Shown here: one piece after another, positions 1 through 8,670 of the stretch
Layout: each line of letters starts with the position of its first letter
How positions within the stretch are numbered: position 1 is the first letter of the stretch
Notes under the pieces: model-generated
The model's input: only the letters and a program-made list of their open reading frames with translations
Databases searched by the model: none
What the model was told of the DNA's origin: nothing
Made by a program: the position numbers and the translations under genes
NCBI RefSeq assembly: GCF_001262495.1
Contig: NZ_LGYE01000001.1
Coordinates: 806,001-870,000, forward strand
Direction: 5' to 3'
Length of the DNA: 64,000 bases
Origin: Microbacterium sp. GCS4
Lineage (GTDB): Bacteria; Actinomycetota; Actinomycetes; Actinomycetales; Microbacteriaceae

Positions 1-1737
1 CGATGGGTGCGATGGGTCGTCGGCGTTGTCCTGACGCTGCTCGTGCTCGCGATCGGCTGGGTCACGGTCCGCGGCATCGGCGCGGTGAACGACCTGCAGC
101 GGGTGTCAGCCTCGGCGTCGCAGCTCAAGGCGGCGATCGGCGAGGGGGATCTCGACCGCGCGGCCGCGCTCTCCGGCCGGATCGCGCACCACGCGGAGTC
201 CGCGCACGATCTGACCTCCGATCCGGTATGGCACGCCTTCGCGATCGTGCCCTGGCTCGGGCCGAACTTCTCCGCCGTGAGCGACGTCGCGTCGATCGCC
301 GACCAGGTGGCGTCGGACGCGCTCGTGCCGGTCCTCGACGCCGCAGACGAGCTGGATCTCGCGAGCCTCGGCCTGTCCGGAGGAGTCATCGACCTCGCGC
401 CGTTCGCCGCGATCGAGGCTCCGCTCGCCGATGCGAGTGCCACGCTGGCCTCGGCCGAGGACCGCGCGCTGCGCATCGACGCGGACGCGACCCTGCCTCC
501 GCTCGCCGATGCGGTGCGCGAGATGCGCTCCGTCGTCACCCAGGCATCGACGGTGGTCGGCGCTCTGCACGGGGCATCCGCTCTCCTCCCCAGCATGCTC
601 GGCGCCGAGGGCCCGCGGAACTATGTCGTGGCCATGCAGAACAACGCGGAGCTCCGCTCGTCGGGCGGCATCATCGGAGCCATCGCCCTGCTGCACGCGG
701 AGGGCGGACGGATCTCCCTCGTCCAGCAGGCGTCCACGACGGACTTCCCCCCGCTGGAGCAGGCCCTCCCTCTGAGCGAGTCGACCGTCGCGCTGTTCGA
801 GGACCGCCCGGGCCGCTTTCTGCAGAACATCACGAACATCCCGGACTTCACGGAGGCCGCCCCGGTGATCGCGCAGCGCTGGCAGCAGCGCTTCGGCACG
901 CCGGTCGACGGAGTGATCGCGGTCGACGCCGTCATGACGAAGAACCTCCTCGCGGCGACCGGCCCCCTGGCATTCGGGCCGTTCACCGCCACGGAGGACA
1001 ACGTCGTCAGCCTGTTGCTCTCGGACATCTACACGACGATCCCCGATCCAGCCGTGCAGGACCAGGTCTTCGCGCAGGCCGCGAGCGCCCTGTTCGGAGC
1101 CGCGCTCACGACCGCGGCTCCGAAGGATCTCGTAGCCGCCCTCGCGACATCCGCCGACGAGGACCGCATCCGCATCTGGAGCGCGCACGAGGACGAGGAG
1201 CGCCTCCTCGCAGCCAGCGAGCTCGGCGGCGCGATCCCCGAGGACGATGCCACGAGCCACGTGGGAGTGCTGTTCAACGACACCACGGGCGCCAAGATGG
1301 ACTACTACACGGACGCGACCATCACGACGGCGATCGGCCGCTGCGACGGGGCACCCACGACACAGGTGCGCGTCACCTGGACGAACAACGCTCCGGCGGA
1401 CGCAGCGACCGCCCTGCCGGCGTATGTGACGGGCGGAGGCACCTACGGGGTGGATCCGGGCACGGTGCGCACACTCATCACGGTGTACGGCCCCGAGGGG
1501 GCGACGCCCTCGTTCGTGGACCGCGAGGGAGGCCAGGGCGACGAGGGCGCACAGACGACACTCCTCGGCAGCCGTACAGCGGTGCAGCAGGAGGTCCTGC
1601 TGGCACCGGGCGAGTCCGCCACGATCACGGTCGAGTACCAGGGAGACGGCACGGGAAACCGCCTCACGACGGTCGACCACACCCCGATGATCCGCACCCC
1701 CGACATCTCCCCTGAGGAATTGCGCTGCGGTTCGTGA
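1..1737 (+). CDS. DUF4012 domain-containing membrane protein (5' end outside window)
   Basis: The reading frame is open from the first base. The first usable start is a GTG at 7, but the preceding in-frame codons (Arg-Trp) repeat the residues after it, so the true start probably lies upstream and the gene is cut by the window edge. At least 576 residues are present. A single hydrophobic segment lies at about residues 3-20, followed by a long extracellular region rich in Asp, Ala and Thr. The wording in the middle (NYVVAMQNNAELRSSGG, then PVDGVIAVD) is typical of actinobacterial DUF4012 proteins, which often sit beside surface polysaccharide genes. The biochemical role is unknown. A surface protein gene and an LCP ligase follow, which fits an envelope role. 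There is no signal for a soluble enzyme. Confidence 0.8.
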   Translation, partial: RWVRWVVGVVLTLLVLAIGWVTVRGIGAVNDLQRVSASASQLKAAIGEGDLDRAAALSGRIAHHAESAHDLTSDPVWHAFAIVPWLGPNFSAVSDVASIADQVASDALVPVLDAADELDLASLGLSGGVIDLAPFAAIEAPLADASATLASAEDRALRIDADATLPPLADAVREMRSVVTQASTVVGALHGASALLPSMLGAEGPRNYVVAMQNNAELRSSGGIIGAIALLHAEGGRISLVQQASTTDFPPLEQALPLSESTVALFEDRPGRFLQNITNIPDFTEAAPVIAQRWQQRFGTPVDGVIAVDAVMTKNLLAATGPLAFGPFTATEDNVVSLLLSDIYTTIPDPAVQDQVFAQAASALFGAALTTAAPKDLVAALATSADEDRIRIWSAHEDEERLLAASELGGAIPEDDATSHVGVLFNDTTGAKMDYYTDATITTAIGRCDGAPTTQVRVTWTNNAPADAATALPAYVTGGGTYGVDPGTVRTLITVYGPEGATPSFVDREGGQGDEGAQTTLLGSRTAVQQEVLLAPGESATITVEYQGDGTGNRLTTVDHTPMIRTPDISPEELRCGS

Positions 1738-1762
1738 CTTTCGTCCAACCATGATGTAGTCT
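1734..1762 (+). promoter_or_regulatory. Candidate promoter for the surface protein gene
   Basis: GTGACT (1734-1739), a 17-base spacer and TAGTCT (1757-1762) preceded by TG form a plausible sigma-70-type promoter. It would give a leader of about 110 bases before the ATG at 1881. The -35 half overlaps the DUF4012 stop codon. This is pattern matching only. Confidence 0.4.
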
Positions 1763-1880
1763 CGTGTCCACTGGGGAATATCTGGGTTCTGCAATCCTGT
1801 CGTGGGGACAGGATGAGCCCACGCCAACGGATGCAGGGGTGTATCCGAGGGCGATTCCGCGTGAATTTCTGGGGAGAATC

Positions 1881-2453
1881 ATGCTGAAGAAACTGGCTGC
1901 CATCAGCCTGACCGCTGGCGCACTCGTGCTCATGGCACCCGCTGTCGCCTCTGCTGCGCCGGCTGCGTCCGACTCGTACGCCGACAAGCCTCGCGTATCC
2001 GTGGGCGACCCGGTCATCGACATCTGCGAGGTGTCCACCGTCGTGTTCGGCGCGGGCTACTTCCAGCCGTCCGAGAACGTGGGCGTCTCGGTGTCCGGCT
2101 TCAACGCCGGCGCCTCTGCGGTGTCCGGCAACACGGCCGCTGCCGATGGCAGCCTCGTGCTGACGTTCCGCCCGCCGTCCGACGGCGAGGGATCGTACTC
2201 GCTCGCGTTCGCCGGCTCGCGTTCGTACACGGCGCTCATCACGGTGTCGCACGGACATGACTCGGCCGTGAGCTGCGACCACGACCCGGGTGTCGTCGGC
2301 GCCGGCACCGAGATGCCGCTCACGGGCGACGGTCTCGAGCTCGCGCTCACCGGTGGCAGTGTGTCGCCGTGGATCGTCGGCGGAGGAGCCGCTGCGCTCG
2401 TCGCCGGCGGTGCCCTCGTCGCGACCGGCGTCGTCCGCCGCAAGCGCGCCTAG
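1881..2453 (+). CDS. Secreted cell-surface protein with class E-type sortase signal (LALTG)
   Basis: The 190-residue product begins with a clear Sec signal peptide (MLKKLAAISLTAGALVLMAP, cleavage near ASA-AP). The ATG at 1881 is chosen because GGGGAG lies 5 bases upstream and the signal peptide starts there; the frame is open further upstream but without sense. The C-terminus has LALTGG, a hydrophobic stretch (WIVGGGAAALVAGGALVA) and a basic RRKRA tail. That is the layout of a cell-wall sorting signal, and LAxTG is the pentapeptide preferred by actinobacterial class E sortases. The middle part (about residues 40-135) looks like one beta-rich Ig-like domain with two Cys residues. No sortase gene is in the window. 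The function is unknown; surface display is inferred from the signals. Confidence 0.75.
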   Translation: MLKKLAAISLTAGALVLMAPAVASAAPAASDSYADKPRVSVGDPVIDICEVSTVVFGAGYFQPSENVGVSVSGFNAGASAVSGNTAAADGSLVLTFRPPSDGEGSYSLAFAGSRSYTALITVSHGHDSAVSCDHDPGVVGAGTEMPLTGDGLELALTGGSVSPWIVGGGAAALVAGGALVATGVVRRKRA

Positions 2454-2457
2454 ATCA

Positions 2458-2480
2458 GATCCCCGCACTGCGCGGGGATC
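2458..2480 (+). terminator. Hairpin after the surface protein gene
   Basis: Nine-base-pair stem GATCCCCGC / GCGGGGATC with a 5-base loop, starting 5 bases after the stop codon. No T-run follows. Confidence 0.45.
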
Positions 2481-2487
2481 GACCGGG

Positions 2488-2520
2488 CGACGGTGATCCC
2501 TCCCCCTCCGATCACCGTCG
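2488..2520 (+). terminator. Second, longer hairpin after the surface protein gene
   Basis: Perfect 11-base-pair stem CGACGGTGATC / GATCACCGTCG with an 11-base pyrimidine-rich loop, followed by TCT. It is the best terminator candidate for the plus-strand gene. Confidence 0.5.
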
Positions 2521-2546
2521 TCTGGCGAATCCGGTGACCAACCGGA

Positions 2547-2592
2547 GAGCCCACGACCGCCTCCTTCACTCTCGATCGGCGGCCGTGGGCTC
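2547..2592 (-). terminator. Third hairpin, between convergent genes
   Basis: GAGCCCACG-A-CCGCC pairs with GGCGG-C-CGTGGGCTC (15 positions, one mismatch, 16-base loop). It lies downstream of the LCP gene on the minus strand and may terminate that transcript. It could equally act on the plus strand. Confidence 0.4.
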
Positions 2593-2667
2593 ATTCGCGC
2601 ACCCAGAGGACACGCCGCGCAGGCGGGGATGTCGCGGAGACTCCCGTACTCGCAGCGCACCTTCTGA

Positions 2668-4122
2668 TCAGGGCGTCGGCGTGGGCGTCTCGGTCGGCGG
2701 GTGCAGAGTCTGCTGGATCATCGAGTGGATGTAGCCGTAGTCCGGCGAGTGCTCGTCGATGCCGTTCTCCGGCGTGAGCTCGATCGTCGTGACGGTCTGC
2801 TCCTTCGCCTTCGTCATGAGGTCGAAGAACTCCGGCAGCTTGTCCTGCGGCAGGTCGGTGCTGATGAGCGCCGTCCCCGCCGCTGCCACCTCGTTGAAGC
2901 GCGTGAGCACCGTCTGCGGAGTGAACTGCGCGAGGATCGCCTCCTGCAGCTCACGCTGGCGCTTCATCCGGTCCCAATCGCTCGTCGTGTACCTCGATCG
3001 CGCGTACCACTGCGCGGTGTCGCCGTTCATGTGCTGCTGCCCTGGTTCGATCCAGCCGATCGCCCAGGCGTCAACGTCGTGCGGGTTCACCCCATCGGGC
3101 GGGCCGCCCATCGGGAGCCGCTCGGTGACGTTGATGTCCACGCCGCCGAGCGCATCGACGAGGTCGGCGAACCCGTGCATATCGACGAAGACGTAGTACG
3201 GGATCTCGATCCCGAGCACTCCCTCGGCTGCATCCTTGGTCGCCTCGATGCCCGGATCGGAGCCGTGTGCGACAGCGTCCGGGTACAGCCCCTCGCCCTT
3301 GTCCTCCCGGCAGACCTCGGCCGCATTGCGGACGTGGTTCATCCAGCCGTTCCAGCCGCAGCTGCTGGAGCTGTGGCCCTCGAACCCGTTCGGGTAGAGC
3401 GCCTGCATGGGGCTGCCCTCGCTGAACGGCGCGTTCGGCAGCTCACGAGGGATGCCGGTGATCGTGACGGCCCCCGTGGACGCGTTCACCGAGACGACCG
3501 AGATGCTGTCGTAGCGCATGGAGTCACGCCCGTCGCCGCTGTCGGCTCCGAGCAGCAGGATGTTGTAGTAGCCGTCGCTGGGCGGGAGGCTCGGTCCGCT
3601 CTGCCCGAAGATGGAGCTGATGGTCGAGCGCACGGAGCCGACGATGGTCGCCGCGTATCCTGCTCCTCCCCCCAGCAGCCCGAGGATGAGAAGGGCGACG
3701 AGCGGGATCGCGAACTTCGACGGACCGGGGATGCGCACGAGACGCACCAGTCGCAGCACATCGAACGTCAGCACGACCCACAGCACGACGTAGCCGACCA
3801 GCAGCACCTGCACGATCGTGAGGATCGCCGCCGACAGGAACCCTCCGCCGACCGTGAGCCACAGCATCACCGGACGCGCGAACAGCGCAAGACCCGCCGC
3901 CACGATCACCAGGAACCAGGCGAGCAGCGTCGCCCCCAGACCGAAGCGTCCGAGACGGCGGTTGCCGGCGAGCACCTGAGCCGAACCGGGCACGAGAACG
4001 TTCAGGAGCACGAGCCACCACCCGCGCTTGGTCATCATCCCGGCGTCCGTGCTGTCGGGATGGCGCAGCGGCCGCGTCTCGATCAGCGGTCGTGCGGAAC
4101 CGCGCGGCGGTGCCAGGGTCAC
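2668..4122 (-). CDS. LytR-CpsA-Psr (LCP) family protein with polytopic N-terminus
   Basis: The 484-residue protein joins two parts. Residues 33-160 hold four hydrophobic helices; the first is preceded by the TM2-like phrase [20 protein letters not shown]. Residues about 186-400 are an extracytoplasmic LCP domain with the usual acidic/Arg pattern ([43 protein letters not shown]). A Thr/Pro-rich tail ends it. LCP enzymes transfer undecaprenyl-linked glycopolymers to peptidoglycan, so this is probably a wall-polymer ligase. Most LCP proteins have only one membrane helix, so the four-helix N-terminus is the odd part. The GTG start at 4122 overlaps the purE stop (GTGA), implying translational coupling to purE. 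Confidence 0.85.
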   Translation of the reverse strand: MTLAPPRGSARPLIETRPLRHPDSTDAGMMTKRGWWLVLLNVLVPGSAQVLAGNRRLGRFGLGATLLAWFLVIVAAGLALFARPVMLWLTVGGGFLSAAILTIVQVLLVGYVVLWVVLTFDVLRLVRLVRIPGPSKFAIPLVALLILGLLGGGAGYAATIVGSVRSTISSIFGQSGPSLPPSDGYYNILLLGADSGDGRDSMRYDSISVVSVNASTGAVTITGIPRELPNAPFSEGSPMQALYPNGFEGHSSSSCGWNGWMNHVRNAAEVCREDKGEGLYPDAVAHGSDPGIEATKDAAEGVLGIEIPYYVFVDMHGFADLVDALGGVDINVTERLPMGGPPDGVNPHDVDAWAIGWIEPGQQHMNGDTAQWYARSRYTTSDWDRMKRQRELQEAILAQFTPQTVLTRFNEVAAAGTALISTDLPQDKLPEFFDLMTKAKEQTVTTIELTPENGIDEHSPDYGYIHSMIQQTLHPPTETPTPTP

Positions 4123-4634
4123 AGCGACCCCTTCAGCCGTTCGTTCTTCTCCTGCACCTGGGACTCGAGGTCGCGGGCGTACGTCTCGACCCGGTCGGCG
4201 AGGTCGCCGTCGGCGGCGCCGAGGATGCGGGCCGCCAGCAGCCCCGCGTTGCGCGCCCCGCCGATGGACACGGTCGCGACCGGGATGCCGGCGGGCATCT
4301 GCACGATGGACAGCAGCGAGTCCATGCCGTCGAGGTACGCGAGCGGCACGGGGACGCCAACGACGGGCAGGGCGGTCATTGACGCGACCATGCCGGGGAG
4401 GTGCGCCGCTCCCCCGGCGCCCGCGATGATCACACGGATGCCGCGACCACGGGCCTCGCGCGCGTACGACATGAGCTTGTCGGGAGTGCGGTGGGCCGAG
4501 ACGACCTCCACCTCGTGCGGGATGCCGAAGTCCGAGAGCGCCTGCGAGGCGTCGCTCATGACGCGCCAGTCCGAGTCGGAGCCCATGATGACGCCGACGA
4601 GTGGAGCAGCGGAGGAGTGGAGAGGCTCAGTCAC
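4119..4634 (-). CDS. purE: N5-carboxyaminoimidazole ribonucleotide mutase PurE
   Basis: 171 residues, the normal size for class I PurE. The cytosolic enzyme converts N5-CAIR to CAIR in purine synthesis and works directly after PurK, encoded 65 bases upstream. Signature segments are [14 protein letters not shown] near the N-terminus, VVSAHRTPD (the SAHRTP loop with the catalytic His) and [14 protein letters not shown]. The GTG at 4634 is the first start before the conserved core and sits 6 bases after a TACCCT box, so a leaderless transcript is predicted. The 3' end overlaps the LCP gene by four bases. The C-terminal helix ([15 protein letters not shown]) is charged and could form a short coiled coil. 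Confidence 0.95.
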   Translation of the reverse strand: MTEPLHSSAAPLVGVIMGSDSDWRVMSDASQALSDFGIPHEVEVVSAHRTPDKLMSYAREARGRGIRVIIAGAGGAAHLPGMVASMTALPVVGVPVPLAYLDGMDSLLSIVQMPAGIPVATVSIGGARNAGLLAARILGAADGDLADRVETYARDLESQVQEKNERLKGSL

Positions 4635-4640
4635 CCACTC

Positions 4641-4646
4641 AGGGTA
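4641..4646 (-). promoter_or_regulatory. -10 box TACCCT before purE (leaderless)
   Basis: TACCCT, spacer GAGTGG, then the GTG at 4634. It suggests purE and the LCP gene have their own promoter besides read-through from purK. Confidence 0.5.
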
Positions 4647-4699
4647 TGGTCTGCCGCTGGGAGAACCCCCGAACGGCGCGCGAGATCGATCGAGCGCGC

Positions 4700-5824
4700 T
4701 CAGTCGAAATGCGAGGCCGCAGCCCGCGCGACGTACACGGCGTCGTCGAGGTCGTCTCCCGAGACGTTGACGTGCCCGACCTTGCGTCCGGGGCGCGGAT
4801 CCTTGCCGTACGTGTGGATCTTCGCCGAGGGGTGCTCGGTCATCGCCCCCGCGAAGCGCTCGCCGAGTGTCGCGTCCTGCGGTCCGCCGAGGATGTTGAC
4901 CATGACCGACCACGGCGCGCGCGGCGACGGGTCGCCGAGCGGCAGGTCGGCGACCGCACGCAGATGCTGCTCGAACTGCCCCGTCACGGCACCGTCCTGG
5001 CTCCAGTGCCCGCTGTTGTGCGGGCGCATCGCGAGCTCGTTCACGAGGATGCGCTCGTCGTCGGTCTCGAAGAGCTCGACCGCGAGCATCCCGGTGACCC
5101 CGAGTCCTTCGGCGATCGTGCGACCGATGCCCTCGGCCACCTGCACCAGACGGTCGGCGGCCGCCGGCGCCGGAGCGATGACCTCGGCGCACACGCCGTC
5201 GCGCTGAACGGTCTCGACCACCGGATAGGCGACCATCTCGCCGCCGGGACGTCGAGCGACCTGCTGCGCGAGCTCGCGCACGAAGCCGACCAGCTCCTCG
5301 ACGAGCAAGGCCTCTCCGGCGGCGAGCGCGTCGAGCCAGTCCTGAGCCTCGGAGGCTGCGCGCACGACGCGCACGCCCTTGCCGTCATAGCCGCCGCGCG
5401 GCGTCTTCACGACGCCGGCGCCGTCGTGCGCGTCGAGGAATTCCTGCAGCTCCTGCGCATCGCGCACGGGCGCCCAGTCCGGCTGCGGGACGCCGAGCTC
5501 GGCGAGGCGAGCCCGCATCACGAGCTTGTCCTGGGCGAACTGCAACGCGTCGGGTCCGGGATGTACCGCGACACCGTCGGCGACGAGCGCACGGAGGACC
5601 TCCTGCGGCACGTGCTCGTGGTCGAAGGTGACGACGTCGACGTCGCGGACGAAGGCGCGGACCGCCTCGAGATCGCGGTAGTCGCCCACCGCGGTGGCTG
5701 CGAGCTGCGCCGACATCCCCTCGCCCTCGGCGAGGACGCGCAGCTCGAGTCCGAGCTCGACCGCCGGGGCGATCATCATCCTCGCCAGCTGACCTCCACC
5801 GATCACGCCCACGCGCAGCGCCAT
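4700..5824 (-). CDS. purK: 5-(carboxyamino)imidazole ribonucleotide synthase PurK
   Basis: 374 residues. The ATP-grasp enzyme carboxylates AIR to N5-CAIR using bicarbonate. It starts with [13 protein letters not shown], the PurK N-terminal nucleotide-binding turn. Further on are [24 protein letters not shown] (the ATP-grasp lysine and glycine loop), [18 protein letters not shown] (metal-binding Glu/Asn and the PurK signature NSGHW) and VMVNILGG. The ATG at 5824 is preferred over an upstream in-frame ATG at 5860 because GGAGG lies 7 bases before it and the conserved fold begins immediately. A GACAAT box (5849-5854) could be its -10 element. purE follows 65 bases downstream on the same strand. 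Confidence 0.95.
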   Translation of the reverse strand: MALRVGVIGGGQLARMMIAPAVELGLELRVLAEGEGMSAQLAATAVGDYRDLEAVRAFVRDVDVVTFDHEHVPQEVLRALVADGVAVHPGPDALQFAQDKLVMRARLAELGVPQPDWAPVRDAQELQEFLDAHDGAGVVKTPRGGYDGKGVRVVRAASEAQDWLDALAAGEALLVEELVGFVRELAQQVARRPGGEMVAYPVVETVQRDGVCAEVIAPAPAAADRLVQVAEGIGRTIAEGLGVTGMLAVELFETDDERILVNELAMRPHNSGHWSQDGAVTGQFEQHLRAVADLPLGDPSPRAPWSVMVNILGGPQDATLGERFAGAMTEHPSAKIHTYGKDPRPGRKVGHVNVSGDDLDDAVYVARAAASHFD

Positions 5825-5902
5825 GTGCCGCCTCCATTCGTCAGGACCATTGTCCCGCATCGGCCGAGCACCCGGTGACAGCCCGCCCCGCGGCTGCCCG
5901 AG

Positions 5903-6457
5903 TCAGAACGTCGCGGCGCCGTCGTGTCCGGACTGCGCGTCGCGATGAGCCAGGATCTGGCTCACCTCGATCTGGTCGGCCAGCGTCTCGTGCACCAGGG
6001 TGACGTTCGGCACGTTCGCGAGACGCATCGGAGCGTCGACGCCGTTCGACAGGGTGATCGTCCCGGCTCCCCACAGGCGCTGCAGGGGCCCTCGGCGCAC
6101 GCCGATGGTGTAACCGCGAGCATGGGACATCTCGCTGCGGCTCCGGGCTCCGATGCCGTGGTTCACGATCACGCGGCGGGTCGTGACGGTCACGGTGCGC
6201 GACCACCAGACGATCCACGGGACGACGACGAGCAGCACCACGAGGAGGCCGGCTGCGCTCAGCAGCATCCAGTTCTCGAAGGGCGCCGGGAGGTTGCCGA
6301 AGAAGTACGCTGTACCGCCGAGCACGCCGATCAGCACGAGCGCGGACCAGAACAGTCGCCGCGCATGCCCGCGGAACCGGGCGATGAGAAGTTCCTCGGC
6401 GGGCACACCGGGCGGCGGCATGGTCGGCCGTCCGCCGAGCGTCACGGGCTGGGTCAC
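5903..6457 (-). CDS. PH domain-containing membrane protein
   Basis: 184 residues. Residues about 35-85 contain two membrane helices (LFWSALVLIGVLGGTAYFF; WMLLSAAGLLVVLLVVVPWIVWW). They are followed by a bacterial PH-like domain (TVTTRRVIVNHGIGARSRSEM ... TITLSNGVDAPMRLANVPN) in which the Arg-Arg-Val-Ile turn is conserved. As I recall, the gene sits between birA and purK in many actinobacteria, including mycobacteria. Its function is unknown. The GTG at 6457 is chosen because the protein sense begins there and CACAAT lies exactly 6 bases upstream (leaderless pattern). Confidence 0.8.
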   Translation of the reverse strand: MTQPVTLGGRPTMPPPGVPAEELLIARFRGHARRLFWSALVLIGVLGGTAYFFGNLPAPFENWMLLSAAGLLVVLLVVVPWIVWWSRTVTVTTRRVIVNHGIGARSRSEMSHARGYTIGVRRGPLQRLWGAGTITLSNGVDAPMRLANVPNVTLVHETLADQIEVSQILAHRDAQSGHDGAATF

Positions 6458-6463
6458 CCCTCC

Positions 6464-6469
6464 ATTGTG
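6464..6469 (-). promoter_or_regulatory. -10-like box CACAAT before the PH-domain gene
   Basis: CACAAT, spacer GGAGGG, GTG. The spacer also looks like a Shine-Dalgarno core, but it is too close to the start to work as one. Confidence 0.35.
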
Positions 6470-6508
6470 CCTGTCGTCGCCGACAACGCGGTGCGCCACC
6501 CGGGCGTG

Positions 6509-7279
6509 TCAGCCCTGCACGGGGCGCACGTGCACGACGTCCCCCGCCGCGACGGCCTGCTCCCCCGCGTCGCTTCGCACCACGAGCCGGCCGTCCTCGT
6601 CGAGCCGGATCGCACGACCTTCGAGGATCCGATCCCCCGGCAGCGACACACGGACCTCCCGGCCGATCGTGGAGCAGCGCGCGGATGCCGCCGCGTGCAG
6701 CCCGCTGGCCACCGCGTCGCCCGTCTCGGCGAGACCTGCGATCATGCCGTCCAGCCCGATGAGGTAATCCGACAGCAGACGATCGGCATCGGCCACCACC
6801 CCGAGCACGGCGAAAGACGTCGCGGTCGGGACGGGGAGCTCGGATGCCGTCATCGCGGTGTTCACGCCGGTGCCGACGATCACCGCGTCGGCGGCCGCCT
6901 CGGCGAGGATGCCGCAGATCTTCCGTCCGCCCACGAGCACGTCGTTGGGCCACTTGACGGAGACGTCTGCACCGGGAAGCTGCGGGGCCACGGCATCCGC
7001 CATCGCCACCCCGGCGGCCAGGGGGATCCAGCCCCGGGCGCGCGGATCGACCGGAAGCCGACGCAGGAGCACCGAGATCGCGAGCGAGGCGCCGGACGGC
7101 GCCGTCCAGGTCCTGTCGAGGCGTCCCCTCCCCGCCGTCTGCGTGTCCGTCAGCAGCACGGAGAGGTGCGGCCAGGCCTCGGCATCCGCGGCGAACGCGC
7201 GCAACGCGGCATTGGTCGACCCCACCTCGGGCAGCTCCTCGACGCGGGATGCGATCTCCCGAGCACGGCTCAGCTCCAC
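6509..7279 (-). CDS. birA: Biotin--[acetyl-CoA-carboxylase] ligase BirA
   Basis: 256 residues. The cytosolic enzyme makes biotinyl-AMP and biotinylates the carrier lysine of acyl-CoA carboxylases. Visible motifs: EVGSTNAALR, QTAGRGRLDRTW (the GRGR biotinyl-AMP loop), SVKWPNDVLVGGRKICGIL (KWPND substrate lysine) and VGTGVNTA. There is no N-terminal DNA-binding domain, so this is the monofunctional, non-repressor class. The C-terminal SH3-like domain is present (REVRVSLPGDRILEGRAIRLDEDGRLVVRS). The GTG at 7279 begins directly after the stop codon of the upstream CDP-glycerol transferase gene, so the two are probably co-transcribed. Confidence 0.93.
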   Translation of the reverse strand: MELSRAREIASRVEELPEVGSTNAALRAFAADAEAWPHLSVLLTDTQTAGRGRLDRTWTAPSGASLAISVLLRRLPVDPRARGWIPLAAGVAMADAVAPQLPGADVSVKWPNDVLVGGRKICGILAEAAADAVIVGTGVNTAMTASELPVPTATSFAVLGVVADADRLLSDYLIGLDGMIAGLAETGDAVASGLHAAASARCSTIGREVRVSLPGDRILEGRAIRLDEDGRLVVRSDAGEQAVAAGDVVHVRPVQG

Positions 7280-7281
7280 GA

Positions 7282-8565
7282 TCAGTCCTCCTCGTCGTCG
7301 ACCTCGTCGTCGTCATCGTCCTCGTCTGGGCGGACCGCGCCCACCTCACGAGCGCGCCATTCGTCCCATTCCGTCAGGAGACGCTCGATCGCGGCGTGGA
7401 ACTTGGCCGTGGCGACGCCCTGAGCGGTGTCTCCGAAGTAGTGCTGCACCCACATGCGGAGACGTGCCGTGGCCGCCTCGTCGGCACGCACGCGCTCGAC
7501 TTCGGCGAGGATGTCCCCGGCGCTCCCGGCCGTGAGCCACTCGCAGTCCGAGAGGTAGCCGCTCGTGTCGACATCCGCCCGCTCATCAACGGGGCGCGTG
7601 ACCATGAGGGGCTTGCCGACCGCCAGTCGGTCGTACACCATGGCGGAGATGTCGACCACGGCGACGTCGGCTGCCGCGAGCTGCCAGCCGAGCTCCGGGC
7701 CGTCGTCGTACACGTGCTGCGCGGCGGGATCGGCGGTGTTGGCTGCGGCGATGGCGGCCAGGATCCTCCTGTGCGCGGCCCCGTACTCGGGATCGACCAC
7801 CCCGCTGCGCGGGTGAGGCCGGTAGAGGAGCCGATGCGCGGGTGACGCCAGCACCGCTGCGGCCAGCGCCTCCCCGTGGGTCGCGATGGATCCGTAGTAC
7901 GCGCTCGGACGGTCGCCCTCCCACGTCGGGGCGTACAGAACGACGGTGCGCTCGTCGGGCTCGTACGGCAGAGCGCCCGAGTAGTGATCGGCCTGCGGAC
8001 GGCCGATCTCGATCGTGCGGGCGTCGATGTCGTAGTCCCAGAGCGTGCGCGCGAGACGATCGCGTGCGGCCTGACCGGCCACCAGCGCGTAGTCGTAGGC
8101 CTTGTACTGGTTCGTGGTCATGTACATCTTGTCGGACTCGCCGTGGTTGATGAACACGTGCCAGCGACGGCCGTATCGGAACATCTGGAAGTTGCGCGTG
8201 TTCTGGTTCACGTACAGCACGATGCGGATGTCCTGCGTCGCGATGAACCGCTCGAGATCGCGCACGGTCGGCACGAACGCCACGGGAGGGGCGTCCTCGT
8301 CGAGCAGCTTGTCCGCTCCCGTCGCCGATCGGGAGAGCACGACGACGGGCCACGTCTTCGCGAGTTCCGCCAACGGCCGGTACCACTGGCGCATCTGGTA
8401 CATGTTCACCGCGCCGTCGGCGAAGTACACGGCGACCTTGTAGTGCTCAGGCGGGTGCGGCTCACGATCGACCAGGCGGCGACGCACCCGCTGCACGGCG
8501 GTGCGCGAGATCAGCGCCCGCTTCAGCAGACGGTAGGCCTTCTTCGCATCGGACGCTGCACCCAT
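7282..8565 (-). CDS. CDP-glycerol glycerophosphotransferase family protein
   Basis: 427 residues. Family members transfer glycerol phosphate from CDP-glycerol onto teichoic-acid-like polymers at the inner membrane face. Diagnostic parts lie in the C-terminal half: FINHGESDKMYMTTNQYKAY, VVLYAPTWEG (UDP-epimerase-like GT-B motif), LLYRPHPRSG (catalytic-type His/Arg loop) and VVDISAMVYDRLAVGKPLMV. The C-terminus is unusual: after VRPD come about sixteen residues of almost only Asp and Glu. The ATG at 8565 is chosen because the frame upstream is antisense to the glycosyltransferase gene and TATCCT lies 6 bases before it. birA follows directly. No CDP-glycerol synthase is in the window. Confidence 0.85.
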   Translation of the reverse strand: MGAASDAKKAYRLLKRALISRTAVQRVRRRLVDREPHPPEHYKVAVYFADGAVNMYQMRQWYRPLAELAKTWPVVVLSRSATGADKLLDEDAPPVAFVPTVRDLERFIATQDIRIVLYVNQNTRNFQMFRYGRRWHVFINHGESDKMYMTTNQYKAYDYALVAGQAARDRLARTLWDYDIDARTIEIGRPQADHYSGALPYEPDERTVVLYAPTWEGDRPSAYYGSIATHGEALAAAVLASPAHRLLYRPHPRSGVVDPEYGAAHRRILAAIAAANTADPAAQHVYDDGPELGWQLAAADVAVVDISAMVYDRLAVGKPLMVTRPVDERADVDTSGYLSDCEWLTAGSAGDILAEVERVRADEAATARLRMWVQHYFGDTAQGVATAKFHAAIERLLTEWDEWRAREVGAVRPDEDDDDDEVDDEED

Positions 8566-8571
8566 CACTCC

Positions 8572-8577
8572 AGGATA
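8572..8577 (-). promoter_or_regulatory. -10 box TATCCT (leaderless)
   Basis: TATCCT, spacer GGAGTG, ATG at 8565. It would drive the CDP-glycerol transferase gene and birA. Confidence 0.5.
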
Positions 8578-8658
8578 CCGAGTGGCGTCGAAGCGCCCGG
8601 ACGAGAGAGGGGCGCCGCACGGCGATGAGGAATCAGGGAACGTTCGCGCAGCCCGTGC

Positions 8659-8664
8659 CATGAT
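8659..8664 (+). promoter_or_regulatory. -10-like box CATGAT before the GT2 gene
   Basis: CATGAT, spacer CGTGGT, GTG at 8671. It faces the TATCCT promoter across about 80 bases, so the two transcripts diverge. Confidence 0.3.
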
Positions 8665-8670
8665 CGTGGT

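Noticed and set aside
3..1715. Long second reading frame across the DUF4012 gene
   Set aside because: Arg/Gly/Pro-rich composition without domains; a product of high GC that removes stop codons in shadow frames.
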